This document shows, piece by piece, positions 16,849 to 26,633 of a stretch of 64,000 nt of DNA (positions are counted from its first letter, which is position 1; every line of letters starts with the position of its first letter). The DNA is taken from contig JAZDIP010000092.1 of the NCBI GenBank assembly GCA_043804925.1, positions 37,472 to 101,471 of the forward strand. The letters run 5' to 3'. A program made the translations under genes and the position numbers. The DNA comes from ChocPot-Mid sp043804925 (GTDB lineage: Bacteria; Bacteroidota; Ignavibacteria; Kapaibacteriales; UBA2268). Under the pieces are notes generated by a model. That model did no database searches and was not told the origin of the DNA. It saw nothing but the letters and a program-made list of their open reading frames with translations.

Positions 16849-17976
16849 ATGAAAAGTAAAATTAAAATGGTATTAATAGCGATTGTCATAATTGCTTTGG
16901 GAATTGTTACCTTTAAATATTTTTCGGGGATGAAGAAAGCACCCGAACCGAAAAAGATTTTTGATGCCACCAAGTATGTTATTAGCGACAGGATTGAATA
17001 TTCGACACATACTGCGGAAATTACAGCTTACGGAAGATTGAAATCCTACGATAAAATCGAAGTTTATTCCGAAGTGAGCGGCAATGTGATGGAGAATAAT
17101 CCAAGATTTAAAGTTGGAAATTATTTTGCATTGGGAAAAGCCATGGTTGTTGTTGATGACGAAGAAACAAGATTTAATCTATATTCTCAGAAAAGTGATT
17201 TTTTGAATATTCTGACAAGAATGTTACCTGATATAAAAGCAGACTTCCCCGAATCTTTTTCAATATGGAATAAATATCTTGAAGATTTTGAAATTGAAAA
17301 AGAAATGCAGGTTTTACCGTCAATAAAATCATCTAAGGAAAAGTATTTTCTTGCCGCAAGGAATATCTACAAGCTATATTATGCGATTAAAAATCTCGAA
17401 GTCAGGTTATCGAAATATAGAATAAAAGCACCTTTTTCCGGTGTTGTTACACAAAGTATGATTGAAACAGGAACATCTGTCAGAATAGGTCAAAAGTTGG
17501 GGGAATTCTCAGGTACTAATAATTATGAACTGGAGTTGTCAATAACCGTACAGGAAATGAATTATGTTAGTTTAGGATGTTCCGTTGATGTTTACCTTGA
17601 AGGCAGCGACAAACATTGGAGAGGTAGTGTAGTTAGAATCAGCGAACATATTGACCCAACGTCACAAATGAAACTTGTTTACGTTAATTTATCAGGTGCC
17701 GGATTATCTGATGGAATGTATCTTAAGGGAGTTATTAATGGAAAAGATATTGACAATTCATTTGAAATGCCAAGAAAAGCTTTGGTTAATAACAAATTTG
17801 TATTCATTGTCAAAGATAATGTCCTAGAACAAATCGAAGTTAATGTTTTAAAAGTCAATGAGAAATCTATTCTGCTCAAAGGTCCTGCTCGTTCAACCAT
17901 TATTGTTATTGAACCTTTGGTAAATGTACCTGTCGGGCAAAAGGTAAAACCGGTTTTTAAGAATGAAAATGAATAA
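16849..17976 (+). CDS. RND efflux periplasmic adaptor subunit
   Basis: Membrane fusion protein linking an RND pump to an outer-membrane channel. 375 residues with an N-terminal membrane anchor (IKMVLIAIVIIALGIVTFKYF). The lipoyl/barrel-sandwich halves are seen at about residues 60-100 (YGRLKSYDKIEVYSEVSGNV) and 180-205 (YRIKAPFSGVVTQSMIETGT), split by a helical hairpin, followed by a beta-barrel domain and a membrane-proximal domain. Second gene of the marR-adaptor-pump-TolC operon. Confidence 0.9.
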   Translation: MKSKIKMVLIAIVIIALGIVTFKYFSGMKKAPEPKKIFDATKYVISDRIEYSTHTAEITAYGRLKSYDKIEVYSEVSGNVMENNPRFKVGNYFALGKAMVVVDDEETRFNLYSQKSDFLNILTRMLPDIKADFPESFSIWNKYLEDFEIEKEMQVLPSIKSSKEKYFLAARNIYKLYYAIKNLEVRLSKYRIKAPFSGVVTQSMIETGTSVRIGQKLGEFSGTNNYELELSITVQEMNYVSLGCSVDVYLEGSDKHWRGSVVRISEHIDPTSQMKLVYVNLSGAGLSDGMYLKGVINGKDIDNSFEMPRKALVNNKFVFIVKDNVLEQIEVNVLKVNEKSILLKGPARSTIIVIEPLVNVPVGQKVKPVFKNENE

Positions 17977-18003
17977 TATGATAGCAAAATAAATTGAAAT
18001 GTT

Positions 18004-21000
18004 ATGAAGAAACTAATTGAATTTTTTATTAAATATCCTGCATGGCCTAATGTTATAAAAATATTATTTATAATATTCGGTTTTATAGCAGTCTTAAATC
18101 TGAAGTCCTCATTTTTCCCTGAGCTTGAAAGCCGCAGGATAAATATCCAGGTATTTTATCCGGGTTCTTCTCCGGAAGAAATCGAAAAAGGGATTATTCA
18201 AAGAATAGAAGATAATTTAAAAGGTGTTCAGGGTATTGAAAGATATACTTCAACATCAAAAGAAAATGCCGGTTCAATTTTAATCGAGTCACTCAAGAGC
18301 TATGATGTTGACGAAGTGTTGCAGGATGTAAAAAATGCTGTTGACAGGATTAATTCATTTCCTGTGGGTATGGAACCTCCTGTAGTTTTCAAACAACCTG
18401 AAATCGAGTTTGCAATCAACTTTGCTATCGCCGGAGATGTTGATATTAAAACATTAAAAACTATCGTCAGGGAAATAGAAGATGATTTAAGGAATATTGA
18501 AGGTATTTCGCAGGTATCGTTTGAGGGCTTTCCGGCGGAAGAAATTGTTATTGGTTTGAACGAATCCGTAATGCTGAATTATAATATCACTTATGACCAG
18601 GTTACAAGAGCTGTCAGACAAGCGAATATGGATATATCTGCAGGTTCGATAAAAACAAATGATGAGGAAATAATAATCCGGCTTGAGGGGAAAAAATATT
18701 ATGCCGAAGAAATGCAGGATATTGTCGTAAAAGCTGAAAAGGATGGCAGGATTGTCATGTTAAGAGATATTGCTTCAATTGAGAACACTTGGTCGGAAAC
18801 TCCTCAAAGAACATACCTAAATGAAAAGAGGACGGCTATAGTCAATATAAATAAAATTGTCGGTGAGGATATCATCGATATCGTTAAGGAAGTTAGAAAT
18901 TATGTTGATGAATTCAATAAATCACACAAGCTGGTTAAAGCAACAGTGATTGACGACAGAACCATCGGATTAAATGAACGTCTGAGAATGCTATTAAATA
19001 ATGGGCTTTTTGGAGCATTACTCGTTCTTGCTTCTTTGGCACTTTTCTTAAATATCAGGTTGGCATTTTGGGTGGCATTGGGAATTCCATTCTCATTTTT
19101 AGGAATGTTTTTATTGATGTATTTAACCGGAATTACCATTAATGTAATTTCCTTATTTGGATGTCTTACTGTTGTTGGTATTCTTGTTGATGATGGAATT
19201 GTGATTTCGGAACAAATTTATCAATATCATGAAAACGGATTACGTCCCTTTTCTGCTGCATCGAGTGGAGTTAGAAACGTCTTACCATCTGTTGTATTTG
19301 CCATACTTACAACCTTGGTTATGTTTTTGCCGTTTTTCTTTCTCGAGGGTAGGCAAGGAGAGAATATGCGTGATATGGCTTTTGTAGTCATTGTTACGAT
19401 TTTATTTTCGCTTCTTGAAGCATCATTGATTTTACCCTCACACTTGGCTCATTCGAAAGCAATCAGGTCAGGGGCTCATGACAGTAAGTTGAGAATTAAA
19501 CTAAATAAATATTTGTTGTATCCAAGAGATGTTTGGTATTCAAAAGCACTTAAATATTTTCTGAAAAATTGGTTGTATGTATTCGCAATAGCAATATTTT
19601 TAACAATGACAACGGTTGGTGCTTTTGTTGGTGGAATCATTAAATTAAATTTCTTTCCTTTTTTGGATTCCGATTCATTCGAAATCAGCTTGATGATGCC
19701 GGCGGGTACAAGGGAAGATATTACGGAAAGCATTTTGAAAAAGATAGAAAAAGCAACTTGGCAAGTAAATGAGGAACTTAGTAAAAACCGAAAAGACAAT
19801 GAAAAAATAATCCAGAATGTAATTGTTAACGTTGCCATAGGACCTGCAGGTTTGTGGGGTGCTGTGAACGAAGGAGCCGGAAATATTGGTACTGTAAGAG
19901 TCGTAATGCTTAGCGGTGACAAACGAAATCTCGACAGCTACATTATTAAAAATGCTATCAGAGACAAAGTAGGTCCGGTATATGAAGCTGAATCTTTGAC
20001 ATACGGTGAAGGTTCCCGTTTCGGTAAAGCAATTTCATTTCCTATTATAAGTCCCGACCTAAAAGAATTGGACAACGCAAGAAAAGAAATAAGAAACGGA
20101 TTGAACAAACTTTCCGAATTGCGTGGAATTTCAGATGATTCTCCTGAAGGAATGAGGGAAATTAAAATCAGGTTAAAGGAAAAAGCTTATTTGCTCGGTT
20201 TAACTAATGTTGAAATTGCCCGTCAGGTGCGGCAGGGATTTTTCGGTGACGAAGTACAACGCTTGCAAAGAGGTCCTGACGAGATTAAAATCTGGGTGAA
20301 ACTTTCAAAAAATGATAGGAGTACGATTCGTAAATGGGAAGAAATGAGAATAAAACTGGCAGGTGGTTTAGAGATACCATTACAAGAGTTGATTTCTTAT
20401 GAAATTAAACGAGGTCCTACTGTTATCAATCATCTTAATGGTAAAAGGGTAATTACAGTAGAAGCGGATCTGGTCAATGAACAAGCCGAAGTCCCCATAA
20501 TATTATCAAGGGCAAAGGAAGAAGTTTTATATCCTGTGTTAGCTAAATATCCAAGCGTAAAGACAGCCGAATCAGGACAACAGAGGGAGATAATGAAAAC
20601 AGCCCGTTCTTCCCAAACAGCTTTAAGTGTGGCTTTTATTGTAATGTTTTTTTTACTTGTACTCAGTTTCAGGTCATTCACTCAGGCAATTGTTGTTTTC
20701 ACCCTGATACCCCTTGCTTTGATTGGTGCTGTCTGGGGACACTGGATTCATGGTATTCCAGTAAATATGATGTCTGCTTATGGAATTATTGCATTGATTG
20801 GTATCATCGTTAATAATTCAATTGTATTTACTAATACCGTTAACCAGTATTTGCAGGAAGGAATGGCTTTTAACGATGCGATTTACGAAGGTGGAATTAA
20901 TAGATTCCGTCCTATTTTATTGACTACCGTTACAACTGTGTTGGGTCTTTTACCCTTGGTGCTCGAGACAAGCAGACAGGCACAATTCCTTATACCTATG

Positions 21001-21210
21001 GCAATTTCGGTGTCATATGGTTTAATGTTCGGAGCTACATTTAATCTTATATTTTTACCTGTTTATCTAAAGCTTTTAAATCGTATCAGATATAAATTTA
21101 AGAGATTGGTATCCAAAGAAGATATAACTTATAATGATGTAGAACCGGCAGTAATCGAGTTGAAAAATCTTAACAAGTATTTCGGGGATGACAGGTTTAG
21201 TGAAAAGTGA
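18004..21210 (+). CDS. RND-family efflux transporter permease
   Basis: Proton-driven inner-membrane pump of the AcrB/MdtB superfamily, 1068 residues, full length. First TM near residues 15-35, a porter domain with YPGSSPEEIEKGI, then a TM cluster containing VVGILVDDGIVISEQIY (the TM4 acidic pair, here Asp-Asp), a second porter domain, and a second cluster with IIALIGIIVNNSIVFTNTVNQY. The overall text resembles the AcrB/HAE-2-like group rather than heavy-metal pumps. The C-terminal tail (NLNKYFGDDRFSEK) ends inside a GTGAAAAA tandem repeat that contains the stop codon. Confidence 0.93.
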   Translation: MKKLIEFFIKYPAWPNVIKILFIIFGFIAVLNLKSSFFPELESRRINIQVFYPGSSPEEIEKGIIQRIEDNLKGVQGIERYTSTSKENAGSILIESLKSYDVDEVLQDVKNAVDRINSFPVGMEPPVVFKQPEIEFAINFAIAGDVDIKTLKTIVREIEDDLRNIEGISQVSFEGFPAEEIVIGLNESVMLNYNITYDQVTRAVRQANMDISAGSIKTNDEEIIIRLEGKKYYAEEMQDIVVKAEKDGRIVMLRDIASIENTWSETPQRTYLNEKRTAIVNINKIVGEDIIDIVKEVRNYVDEFNKSHKLVKATVIDDRTIGLNERLRMLLNNGLFGALLVLASLALFLNIRLAFWVALGIPFSFLGMFLLMYLTGITINVISLFGCLTVVGILVDDGIVISEQIYQYHENGLRPFSAASSGVRNVLPSVVFAILTTLVMFLPFFFLEGRQGENMRDMAFVVIVTILFSLLEASLILPSHLAHSKAIRSGAHDSKLRIKLNKYLLYPRDVWYSKALKYFLKNWLYVFAIAIFLTMTTVGAFVGGIIKLNFFPFLDSDSFEISLMMPAGTREDITESILKKIEKATWQVNEELSKNRKDNEKIIQNVIVNVAIGPAGLWGAVNEGAGNIGTVRVVMLSGDKRNLDSYIIKNAIRDKVGPVYEAESLTYGEGSRFGKAISFPIISPDLKELDNARKEIRNGLNKLSELRGISDDSPEGMREIKIRLKEKAYLLGLTNVEIARQVRQGFFGDEVQRLQRGPDEIKIWVKLSKNDRSTIRKWEEMRIKLAGGLEIPLQELISYEIKRGPTVINHLNGKRVITVEADLVNEQAEVPIILSRAKEEVLYPVLAKYPSVKTAESGQQREIMKTARSSQTALSVAFIVMFFLLVLSFRSFTQAIVVFTLIPLALIGAVWGHWIHGIPVNMMSAYGIIALIGIIVNNSIVFTNTVNQYLQEGMAFNDAIYEGGINRFRPILLTTVTTVLGLLPLVLETSRQAQFLIPMAISVSYGLMFGATFNLIFLPVYLKLLNRIRYKFKRLVSKEDITYNDVEPAVIELKNLNKYFGDDRFSEK

Positions 21211-21237
21211 AAAAGTGAAAAAGTGAAAAAGTGAAAA
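21199..21237 (+). repeat. Tandem repeat of AGTGAAAA units
   Basis: About five 7-8 bp units in direct tandem. The stop codon TGA of the RND pump (21208-21210) is part of the second unit, so the tract begins within the gene's last codons and fills most of the spacer before the TolC gene. Confidence 0.85.
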
Positions 21238-21262
21238 TTTTTTTGATATTAGTAGGTTGTAT

Positions 21263-22621
21263 ATGTTTTGTATTGGAAAAAAAGTATTGTTGATTTTTTT
21301 ATTGTTATTTGGTTTTGTATTAGAATCAATAGCAGGAGATTCTTTGAAATTATCTGATGCTATAAGATATGCTTTGGATAAGAATTATTCCATACAAATA
21401 GTAAAAAAGACTTCTGAGATTGCAAAGAATAATTATTCGACAGGAAATTCGGGAATGCTGCCTAAACTTGATGCTTATGGTGGTGCTAATATTAGTATGA
21501 CTAATCTGGAGATGGAGTTAGCGGGAAGCAGAACTACTTCGGACAGCGGTTCATCAGCAGGCAATATGATAATTTCCAAAGACGGAAATGTTACAAGGAA
21601 TTACAATGCAGGTGTGGATTTGAATATGACATTATTCGATGGTTTTGCAATGTTTATATCTTATGATAAGTACGAAGCCATATATGATAAAAGTATGATT
21701 GAAATTCGGTTCTCGATAGAGAATATGTTGAAGAACCTGATAAATACTTACTTTGAAGCACTGAAGCTCCAACAAAGACTGGAGATACTCAGGGAAAGTA
21801 TTAGCATATCAAAAGACAGGTTAAATAGAACAAAAGACAAGGTAGAGTATGGTGCTGCATTAAAGATTGAAGTATCTAAAGCAGAAGTTGACTTAAATAC
21901 TGACAGTTCCAATTTCATGCAAACGGAACTGGCTTATAATAATATGATACGCAATTTAAATTATGTTATGGGGCAAAATATTTCGGATAAAATTTCATTA
22001 AATAAGGATATTGATTTAAAGCCGCAACCTGAATTTTCCTCGATTCTATCAGCATCAATGGAAAAGAATTCATCTTTGCTAAAAGCCATACAGGACAAAA
22101 AAATCTCGGAATTCGATTATAAAATTGTTCAATCTATCTATTATCCGAGAATTACATTTAAAACCGGTTATTCATTTACCAGGCAGGAAAGCGATGCAGG
22201 TTATATGCTTATGAATCAGAATCTTGGATTTAATGCGGCACTTAATGCAACATTCAATTTATACGACGGTTCTAAAACCAGCATACAATCTCAAAATGCT
22301 CAGGTAAATTTATTTATTAATGAAATTAAAGTTGAGGATACCAAGAAACAAATTGAACTTGCACTTACCAATGCTTTTGATAATTTTGGAAGACGCAAGG
22401 AAATTTATAATCTGGAGAAAGAAAATGTAAAAACTGCCCGGGATAATTACGAAAGAGCAGAAGAACTCTATAAATTAGGACAGTTGACTTCAATCGAGTT
22501 CCGGGATGCCCAAATTAATCTTATGAATGCGAAAAACCGTATAAATGAAGCATTGTATTCTGCAAAGGTTGCGGAATCCGAACTATTGCTGATAGGTGGC
22601 ATTTATTCCGATATTGAATAA
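21263..22621 (+). CDS. TolC-family outer membrane efflux protein
   Basis: Outer-membrane channel partner of the preceding RND pump. About 452 residues: signal peptide (VLLIFLLLFGFVLESIAG), then two OEP repeats, each with long helices and a pair of beta strands. LKLSDAIRYALDKNYSIQI and the second-repeat YERAEELYKLGQLTSIEFRDAQ are typical TolC-fold motifs. I prefer the ATG at 21263, with AGTAGG upstream, over a TTG at 21257. Last gene of the efflux operon. Confidence 0.9.
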   Translation: MFCIGKKVLLIFLLLFGFVLESIAGDSLKLSDAIRYALDKNYSIQIVKKTSEIAKNNYSTGNSGMLPKLDAYGGANISMTNLEMELAGSRTTSDSGSSAGNMIISKDGNVTRNYNAGVDLNMTLFDGFAMFISYDKYEAIYDKSMIEIRFSIENMLKNLINTYFEALKLQQRLEILRESISISKDRLNRTKDKVEYGAALKIEVSKAEVDLNTDSSNFMQTELAYNNMIRNLNYVMGQNISDKISLNKDIDLKPQPEFSSILSASMEKNSSLLKAIQDKKISEFDYKIVQSIYYPRITFKTGYSFTRQESDAGYMLMNQNLGFNAALNATFNLYDGSKTSIQSQNAQVNLFINEIKVEDTKKQIELALTNAFDNFGRRKEIYNLEKENVKTARDNYERAEELYKLGQLTSIEFRDAQINLMNAKNRINEALYSAKVAESELLLIGGIYSDIE

Positions 22622-22706
22622 AATTCTTTGGGAGAGTTCAATAATTTTGAGGATATAAAATTATTTGCTAAATTGAAATAATAATTTTATGTTGATAAGT
22701 AATATT

Positions 22707-22886
22707 ATGAAAAAATATATTGCAACAATATTAATTTCTTTTATTCTGGCTGTTTTGTCTGTTGATGGCGTAAATGTTATGAACAGGCGAATTATTCCAA
22801 TAGTCTTTTCGATAGAAAGATTACCAAGATACTGGAGAAAAAAAGCATTAAAATTCAGATTCTTTCCATCTATTATTTCGAGATAA
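22707..22886 (+). CDS. Possible small membrane or exported peptide
   Basis: About 59 residues with a hydrophobic N-terminus (KKYIATILISFILAVLSVDG) and a basic tail. It overlaps the 3' end of the convergent gene by 14 bp. No homology recognised, and no strong ribosome site beyond TAATATT; it may be a decayed gene or chance frame. Confidence 0.25.
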   Translation: MKKYIATILISFILAVLSVDGVNVMNRRIIPIVFSIERLPRYWRKKALKFRFFPSIISR

Positions 22887-23607
22887 CAAAACTTCCGGTT
22901 TTAATGGCTTTTCCTGATATGGTTATATTATAATAATAAACACCTGTTAAAAAATTGCTTGTATTTAATTCATAATCCCGAATAGTATTATCTACCAGTT
23001 CGGAATTTGTTAAATTCCCTTTTGAATCAAAAATATCAATTTTTAATTTACCTGTAGAATTAACAGGAATATTGTTAATTATTACCCTGTCAGTAGCCGG
23101 ATTTGGGATTACATCGGCTGGTAATAAAGTCAATTTGATTGTTTCGTTGACATCAACCGGACCTACTACAAATATTGCCTGATATAATACATTATCCGTT
23201 TGATTGTCAACATTGAAAAAATTAACATTAATGATGGAAGTACCTTCGGTATTATTTGGGATTAAATCAAGATATATTGAACCACCGGATGTTTCTTCGG
23301 GAGCCAGGGGACAAGGATTTGGTGTTTGAAAATAAGTTTCCTGGGGCATATAGCAATTCTCGCAATCGCAAATGGAGAATAAGTGTCCCTCAGTTAACGT
23401 AATTGGGGCTAAAGCAATTTTGTAAGATGCTGTATTTGCCGAGATATTTTTTACTTCAGAATAGGAAATCAATCTATCTTGTTCAGGTAAACCCCTCACG
23501 GTATCTGTATCAGATAAAGGTGTAATTAGTTCGAAGGTTTGACAATTGCTTTCCTGAATAGTTAAAACAATCCAAATCACTATTAGTAATGGTAATATTT
23601 TATTCAT
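22873..23607 (-). CDS. Exported protein with type IX C-terminal sorting domain
   Basis: 244 residues: signal peptide (ILPLLIVIWIVLTIQESNCQ), a small beta-rich domain with a Cys pair (ICDCENCYMP) and a Pro/Cys loop (TPNPCPLAPEETSG), and a C-terminal domain beginning DVIPNPATDRVIINNIP and ending YYYNITISGKAIKTGSFVISK. The PNPATD start and K-x-x-x-x-x-I-S-K end are the hallmark of Por/type IX cargo, so the protein is likely carried across the outer membrane. The middle resembles a choice-of-anchor beta-sandwich. Function unknown. Confidence 0.8.
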   Translation of the reverse strand: MNKILPLLIVIWIVLTIQESNCQTFELITPLSDTDTVRGLPEQDRLISYSEVKNISANTASYKIALAPITLTEGHLFSICDCENCYMPQETYFQTPNPCPLAPEETSGGSIYLDLIPNNTEGTSIINVNFFNVDNQTDNVLYQAIFVVGPVDVNETIKLTLLPADVIPNPATDRVIINNIPVNSTGKLKIDIFDSKGNLTNSELVDNTIRDYELNTSNFLTGVYYYNITISGKAIKTGSFVISK

Positions 23608-23752
23608 CTCTTTTGCCTTTCAAATTTTTAATTGAATTTTAAGTAATGTTTTACTTAATTTTACGTTTTATTAATTATTAACCGGTTAAAAAGTTAATTA
23701 TTGTTTGAAACCGGTACATTTTAAAAACGAAATTTACGAAAAAGTAAGATAT

Positions 23753-24286
23753 ATGTCAAAATTATTGGATATTAGAATGAATAAAAGATTAGGTTTTTTC
23801 GCTATTATGTTTTTGTTAACATTTGTTTTAATTAATCCGCTATTAACAAAGGATAATGATATTCCATCGGTTACCGTACTGGATATTAAAAACAAGAAGG
23901 TTGATACCAAAACTTTTTCAAATGATGGGAAACCGTTTATAATTCTGTTTTGGGCAACATGGTGCAAACCCTGTATACAGGAACTCAAAGCGATACATGA
24001 AGTATACGAGGAGTGGCAGGAAGAGACCGGAGTAAAAATAATAGCTATGTCTATTGACGATTCGAGGAGCAATAAAAAAGTTGCACCTTTTGTTAATGGG
24101 AGAAACTGGAAATTTGATGTTTACATTGACGAAAACAGCGATTTCCGAAGGGCAATGAATGTCAATAATCCGCCTCACAGTTTTTTAGTTGACGGTAAAG
24201 GGAAAATTGTGTGGCAACACAATGGTTATGCTCCCGGTGATGAAGATAATATGCTGAAAGAACTGAAAAAATTAATTAAAAAATGA
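23753..24286 (+). CDS. TlpA/ResA-like thiol:disulfide oxidoreductase
   Basis: Thioredoxin-fold protein anchored by an N-terminal membrane helix (LGFFAIMFLLTFVLINPLL). The active site WATWCKPCIQEL has the CxxC pair (Cys-Lys-Pro-Cys) and the cis-Pro is in NNPPHSFLVDGKG. Family members reduce disulfides in cytochrome c maturation or other extracytoplasmic proteins. I start at the ATG at 23753; a TTG at 23705 and an ATG at 23777 are alternatives that do not affect the domain. Confidence 0.88.
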   Translation: MSKLLDIRMNKRLGFFAIMFLLTFVLINPLLTKDNDIPSVTVLDIKNKKVDTKTFSNDGKPFIILFWATWCKPCIQELKAIHEVYEEWQEETGVKIIAMSIDDSRSNKKVAPFVNGRNWKFDVYIDENSDFRRAMNVNNPPHSFLVDGKGKIVWQHNGYAPGDEDNMLKELKKLIKK

Positions 24287-24334
24287 TATGTTATTAAAAT
24301 AATATGTTCATTCAGTCATTTTATATTATTAAGA

Positions 24335-24375
24335 TTTGAAAACCAAAAATTGAAAACCAAAAATTGAAAACCGAA
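24335..24375 (+). repeat. TTGAAAACCAAAAA tandem repeat at an ABC-exporter start
   Basis: Three 14-bp-period units of TTGAAAACCAAAAA, the last diverging to TTGAAAACCGAAGG, with a fourth degenerate unit (TTAAAAACTAAAA). The TTG at 24364 in unit three is the only usual start codon in the ABC-exporter frame near its 5' end; the upstream in-frame stop TGA (24337-24339) is also inside the repeat. Confidence 0.8.
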
Positions 24376-26229
24376 GGATTAAAAACTAAAAGTTCACTGA
24401 AGCTATTGTTTCGCATAAGCTCTTTCGTAAAGCCATTTATTTGGTTGCTAATAAGTGTTATAATTCTGAATACCATATTTTCCATATTTGCCGCTTTTTC
24501 TATAGCTGTTGTTAAACCGGTACTTAATTTGATTTTCGATGCAGGTAAAGAAACTGCCCCGGTACTAAATCAGGTTCATGATGCTATGAAGCCCGGTTTT
24601 TTCCAAAGTATTAACCAACTGGTTGACGGTAATATACAAGGACTTTTATTCGTTCCCAACGATGTTTATGCTTCACTATTGAATTTGAGTATTTTTATCA
24701 TAGCCGTTTTTATTTTAAAAAATATTTTTAAATACTGGGCTTCAATAGTCCAAACCAAACTTGAAGAAGGTATTATAAAATATATTAGAGATAAAGTGTT
24801 CCAAAAGATGACTTTTCTTTCTGTTGATTTCTTTGACAAAAATAAAGAAGGCACACTATTATCTGCAATAACAAATGACGTCAGTACAGTTAATACGTCC
24901 ACTATTTCTGCTTTTGCAAATACCCTACGGGAAGTAATCCAAATATTGGTATTTGTATTTTTACTCTTGTCAATTTCTCCATATCTTACATTTATTGCAT
25001 TCAGCAGCAGTATTGTAAGTTTGATACTTTTAAAGTTTGCAACCAAATATATTCGAAGATATGCAGTGAGAATGCAAAATGCAATGGCTGATTATACGAC
25101 TGCAATGCAGGAAACCATTGCAGGCATAAGAGTTGTGAAGGCATATAATGCAGAGAAAAATGCAGTGAGCAGGTTTGTATTGCAAACCAAAAAGTTTGTT
25201 ATTTCAGCCATAAAGCACAGAAAGGTTACTTCAATGATACCATCATTCAACGAAGTATTTGCTATCATTGCTTTATGTGTTGTTTTGTTTGTCGGTGGTT
25301 CGCAGGTTTTAGTTACAAAAGAGTTAACTTCGGCTGACCTGATTGCTTTCCTGTTTTATTTGTTTGCCATAATGTCTCCGATAGCTTTGACATTTGATAA
25401 TGTTTCAAAGTTCCAGCGAGGTTTTGTGGCGGCTGAACGTGTCTTTGCCATACTTGATAGTACAGCAACCGTCAAATCCGGAACCAAAAAGGTTAAGACC
25501 TTTATGAAGGAGATAGAAATTCGTAACATCAACTTTTCCTATGAGAATATAGGCATAATTAAAAATGCAACTTTTGTTATCCCTAAAACCAAAAAGGTTG
25601 CATTTGTTGGTGCAAGCGGCAGCGGCAAATCAACGATGCTCGATTTAATAATCCGTTTTTATGACCCTAACGATGGTGAGATTTTGATTGACAGCGTTAA
25701 CATAAAGGACTTTAAACTTTCGTCTTATCGTTCATTATTTGGCATTGTAAGTCAAGATACTATGCTTTTTAATGACACTATATTGAACAATATTAAATAT
25801 GGATTCGACGATGCTAAAGATGAAGATATAATATCGGCATCAAAAATTGCGAATGCTTATGATTTTATAATGCATCTTACCGATGGTTTCAATACTTATG
25901 TCGGTGACAGAGGAGTTATGTTATCAGGTGGTGAAAGGCAAAGAATAGCCATAGCCAGGGCTTTAGTCAGAAATCCCGAGATTTTGGTATTCGATGAAGC
26001 AACTTCTTCCTTGGATTCCGAATCAGAAAAAATTGTTCAGGATGCCATTGATAAATCTTTGGCTAATAAAACAGCCATTATAGTTGCTCACCGTTTAGCA
26101 ACAATTATCAACTGTGATGAAATTCATGTTTTTGATAACGGTAAAATAATTGAAAGCGGAACACATAAAGAATTATTTGCAAAAAATGGGATTTACCGTA
26201 AACTTCACGATATTCAGTTTGGCGGGTAA
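24364..26229 (+). CDS. ABC exporter, MsbA/lipid or multidrug type
   Basis: Half-transporter with fused membrane and ATPase domains, 621 residues. About six TM segments over residues 20-330, including an extended first periplasmic loop (residues 55-95), then an ATPase with Walker A GASGSGKST, Q-loop IVSQDTMLF, signature LSGGERQRIAIARAL, Walker B ILVFDEATSSLD and switch His in IVAHRLATI. Best guess is MsbA-like lipid export; a drug exporter is possible. It initiates at a TTG embedded in a tandem repeat and ends in a strong bidirectional terminator. Confidence 0.9.
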   Translation: MKTEGLKTKSSLKLLFRISSFVKPFIWLLISVIILNTIFSIFAAFSIAVVKPVLNLIFDAGKETAPVLNQVHDAMKPGFFQSINQLVDGNIQGLLFVPNDVYASLLNLSIFIIAVFILKNIFKYWASIVQTKLEEGIIKYIRDKVFQKMTFLSVDFFDKNKEGTLLSAITNDVSTVNTSTISAFANTLREVIQILVFVFLLLSISPYLTFIAFSSSIVSLILLKFATKYIRRYAVRMQNAMADYTTAMQETIAGIRVVKAYNAEKNAVSRFVLQTKKFVISAIKHRKVTSMIPSFNEVFAIIALCVVLFVGGSQVLVTKELTSADLIAFLFYLFAIMSPIALTFDNVSKFQRGFVAAERVFAILDSTATVKSGTKKVKTFMKEIEIRNINFSYENIGIIKNATFVIPKTKKVAFVGASGSGKSTMLDLIIRFYDPNDGEILIDSVNIKDFKLSSYRSLFGIVSQDTMLFNDTILNNIKYGFDDAKDEDIISASKIANAYDFIMHLTDGFNTYVGDRGVMLSGGERQRIAIARALVRNPEILVFDEATSSLDSESEKIVQDAIDKSLANKTAIIVAHRLATIINCDEIHVFDNGKIIESGTHKELFAKNGIYRKLHDIQFGG

Positions 26230-26230
26230 A

Positions 26231-26257
26231 AAAAACGGCTCTGATTGAGCCGTTTTT
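26231..26257. terminator. Bidirectional intrinsic terminator
   Basis: Perfect stem AAAAACGGCTC / GAGCCGTTTTT with loop TGATT, an A-run on the left and a T-run on the right, so it serves both strands. It separates the ABC exporter (+) from the convergent cysteine-rich gene (-). Confidence 0.92.
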
Positions 26258-26264
26258 ATTTCAT

Positions 26265-26633
26265 TTATTTCTTCTCGATTTTTACTTTCGTTTTTTGGAT
26301 TTTGCTATTGTCGCATTCTTTCTTTGCATGCTCACATTCTTTCTTTACTTGTTCGCATTCTTTTTTCGCATGCTCACATTCTTTTTTCGCATGCTCACAT
26401 TCTTTCTTAGCTTCTATACACTTAGTTTTGTTTGCTTCATCCTTGCATTCGGTTTTTACTGATTCGCATTTAACCTTTGCTTTGTCGCAACAAGATTTTG
26501 CTCCGGCTTTTGTACATTCCTTTTTTACTTCTTTTGTTTCTTTTACCGGATTTTTGTCCTGTGCAAAAGAAGAGGTCGAAATCATCAAAACGCCAATTAA
26601 AACGATGCTGAGAATATTAATTAATTTTTTCAT
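26265..26633 (-). CDS. Exported protein with cysteines in a heptad repeat
   Basis: 122 residues. Signal peptide KKLINILSIVLIGVLMISTS with cleavage near SFAQ. The rest is highly charged and predicted helical, with 13 cysteines. From residue 72 to 109 the unit CEHAKKE recurs (CIEAKKE, CEHAKKE twice, CEQVKKE, CEHAKKE, CDN), placing Cys every seventh residue, with His two residues after three of them; earlier cysteines keep a near-heptad rhythm (CDKAKVK, CESVKTE). Such spacing puts thiols on one face of a helix or coiled coil, suggesting metal binding or disulfide-linked fibres. The DNA shows a 21-bp tandem repeat at about 26330-26410. I recognise no family. Confidence 0.8.
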   Translation of the reverse strand: MKKLINILSIVLIGVLMISTSSFAQDKNPVKETKEVKKECTKAGAKSCCDKAKVKCESVKTECKDEANKTKCIEAKKECEHAKKECEHAKKECEQVKKECEHAKKECDNSKIQKTKVKIEKK

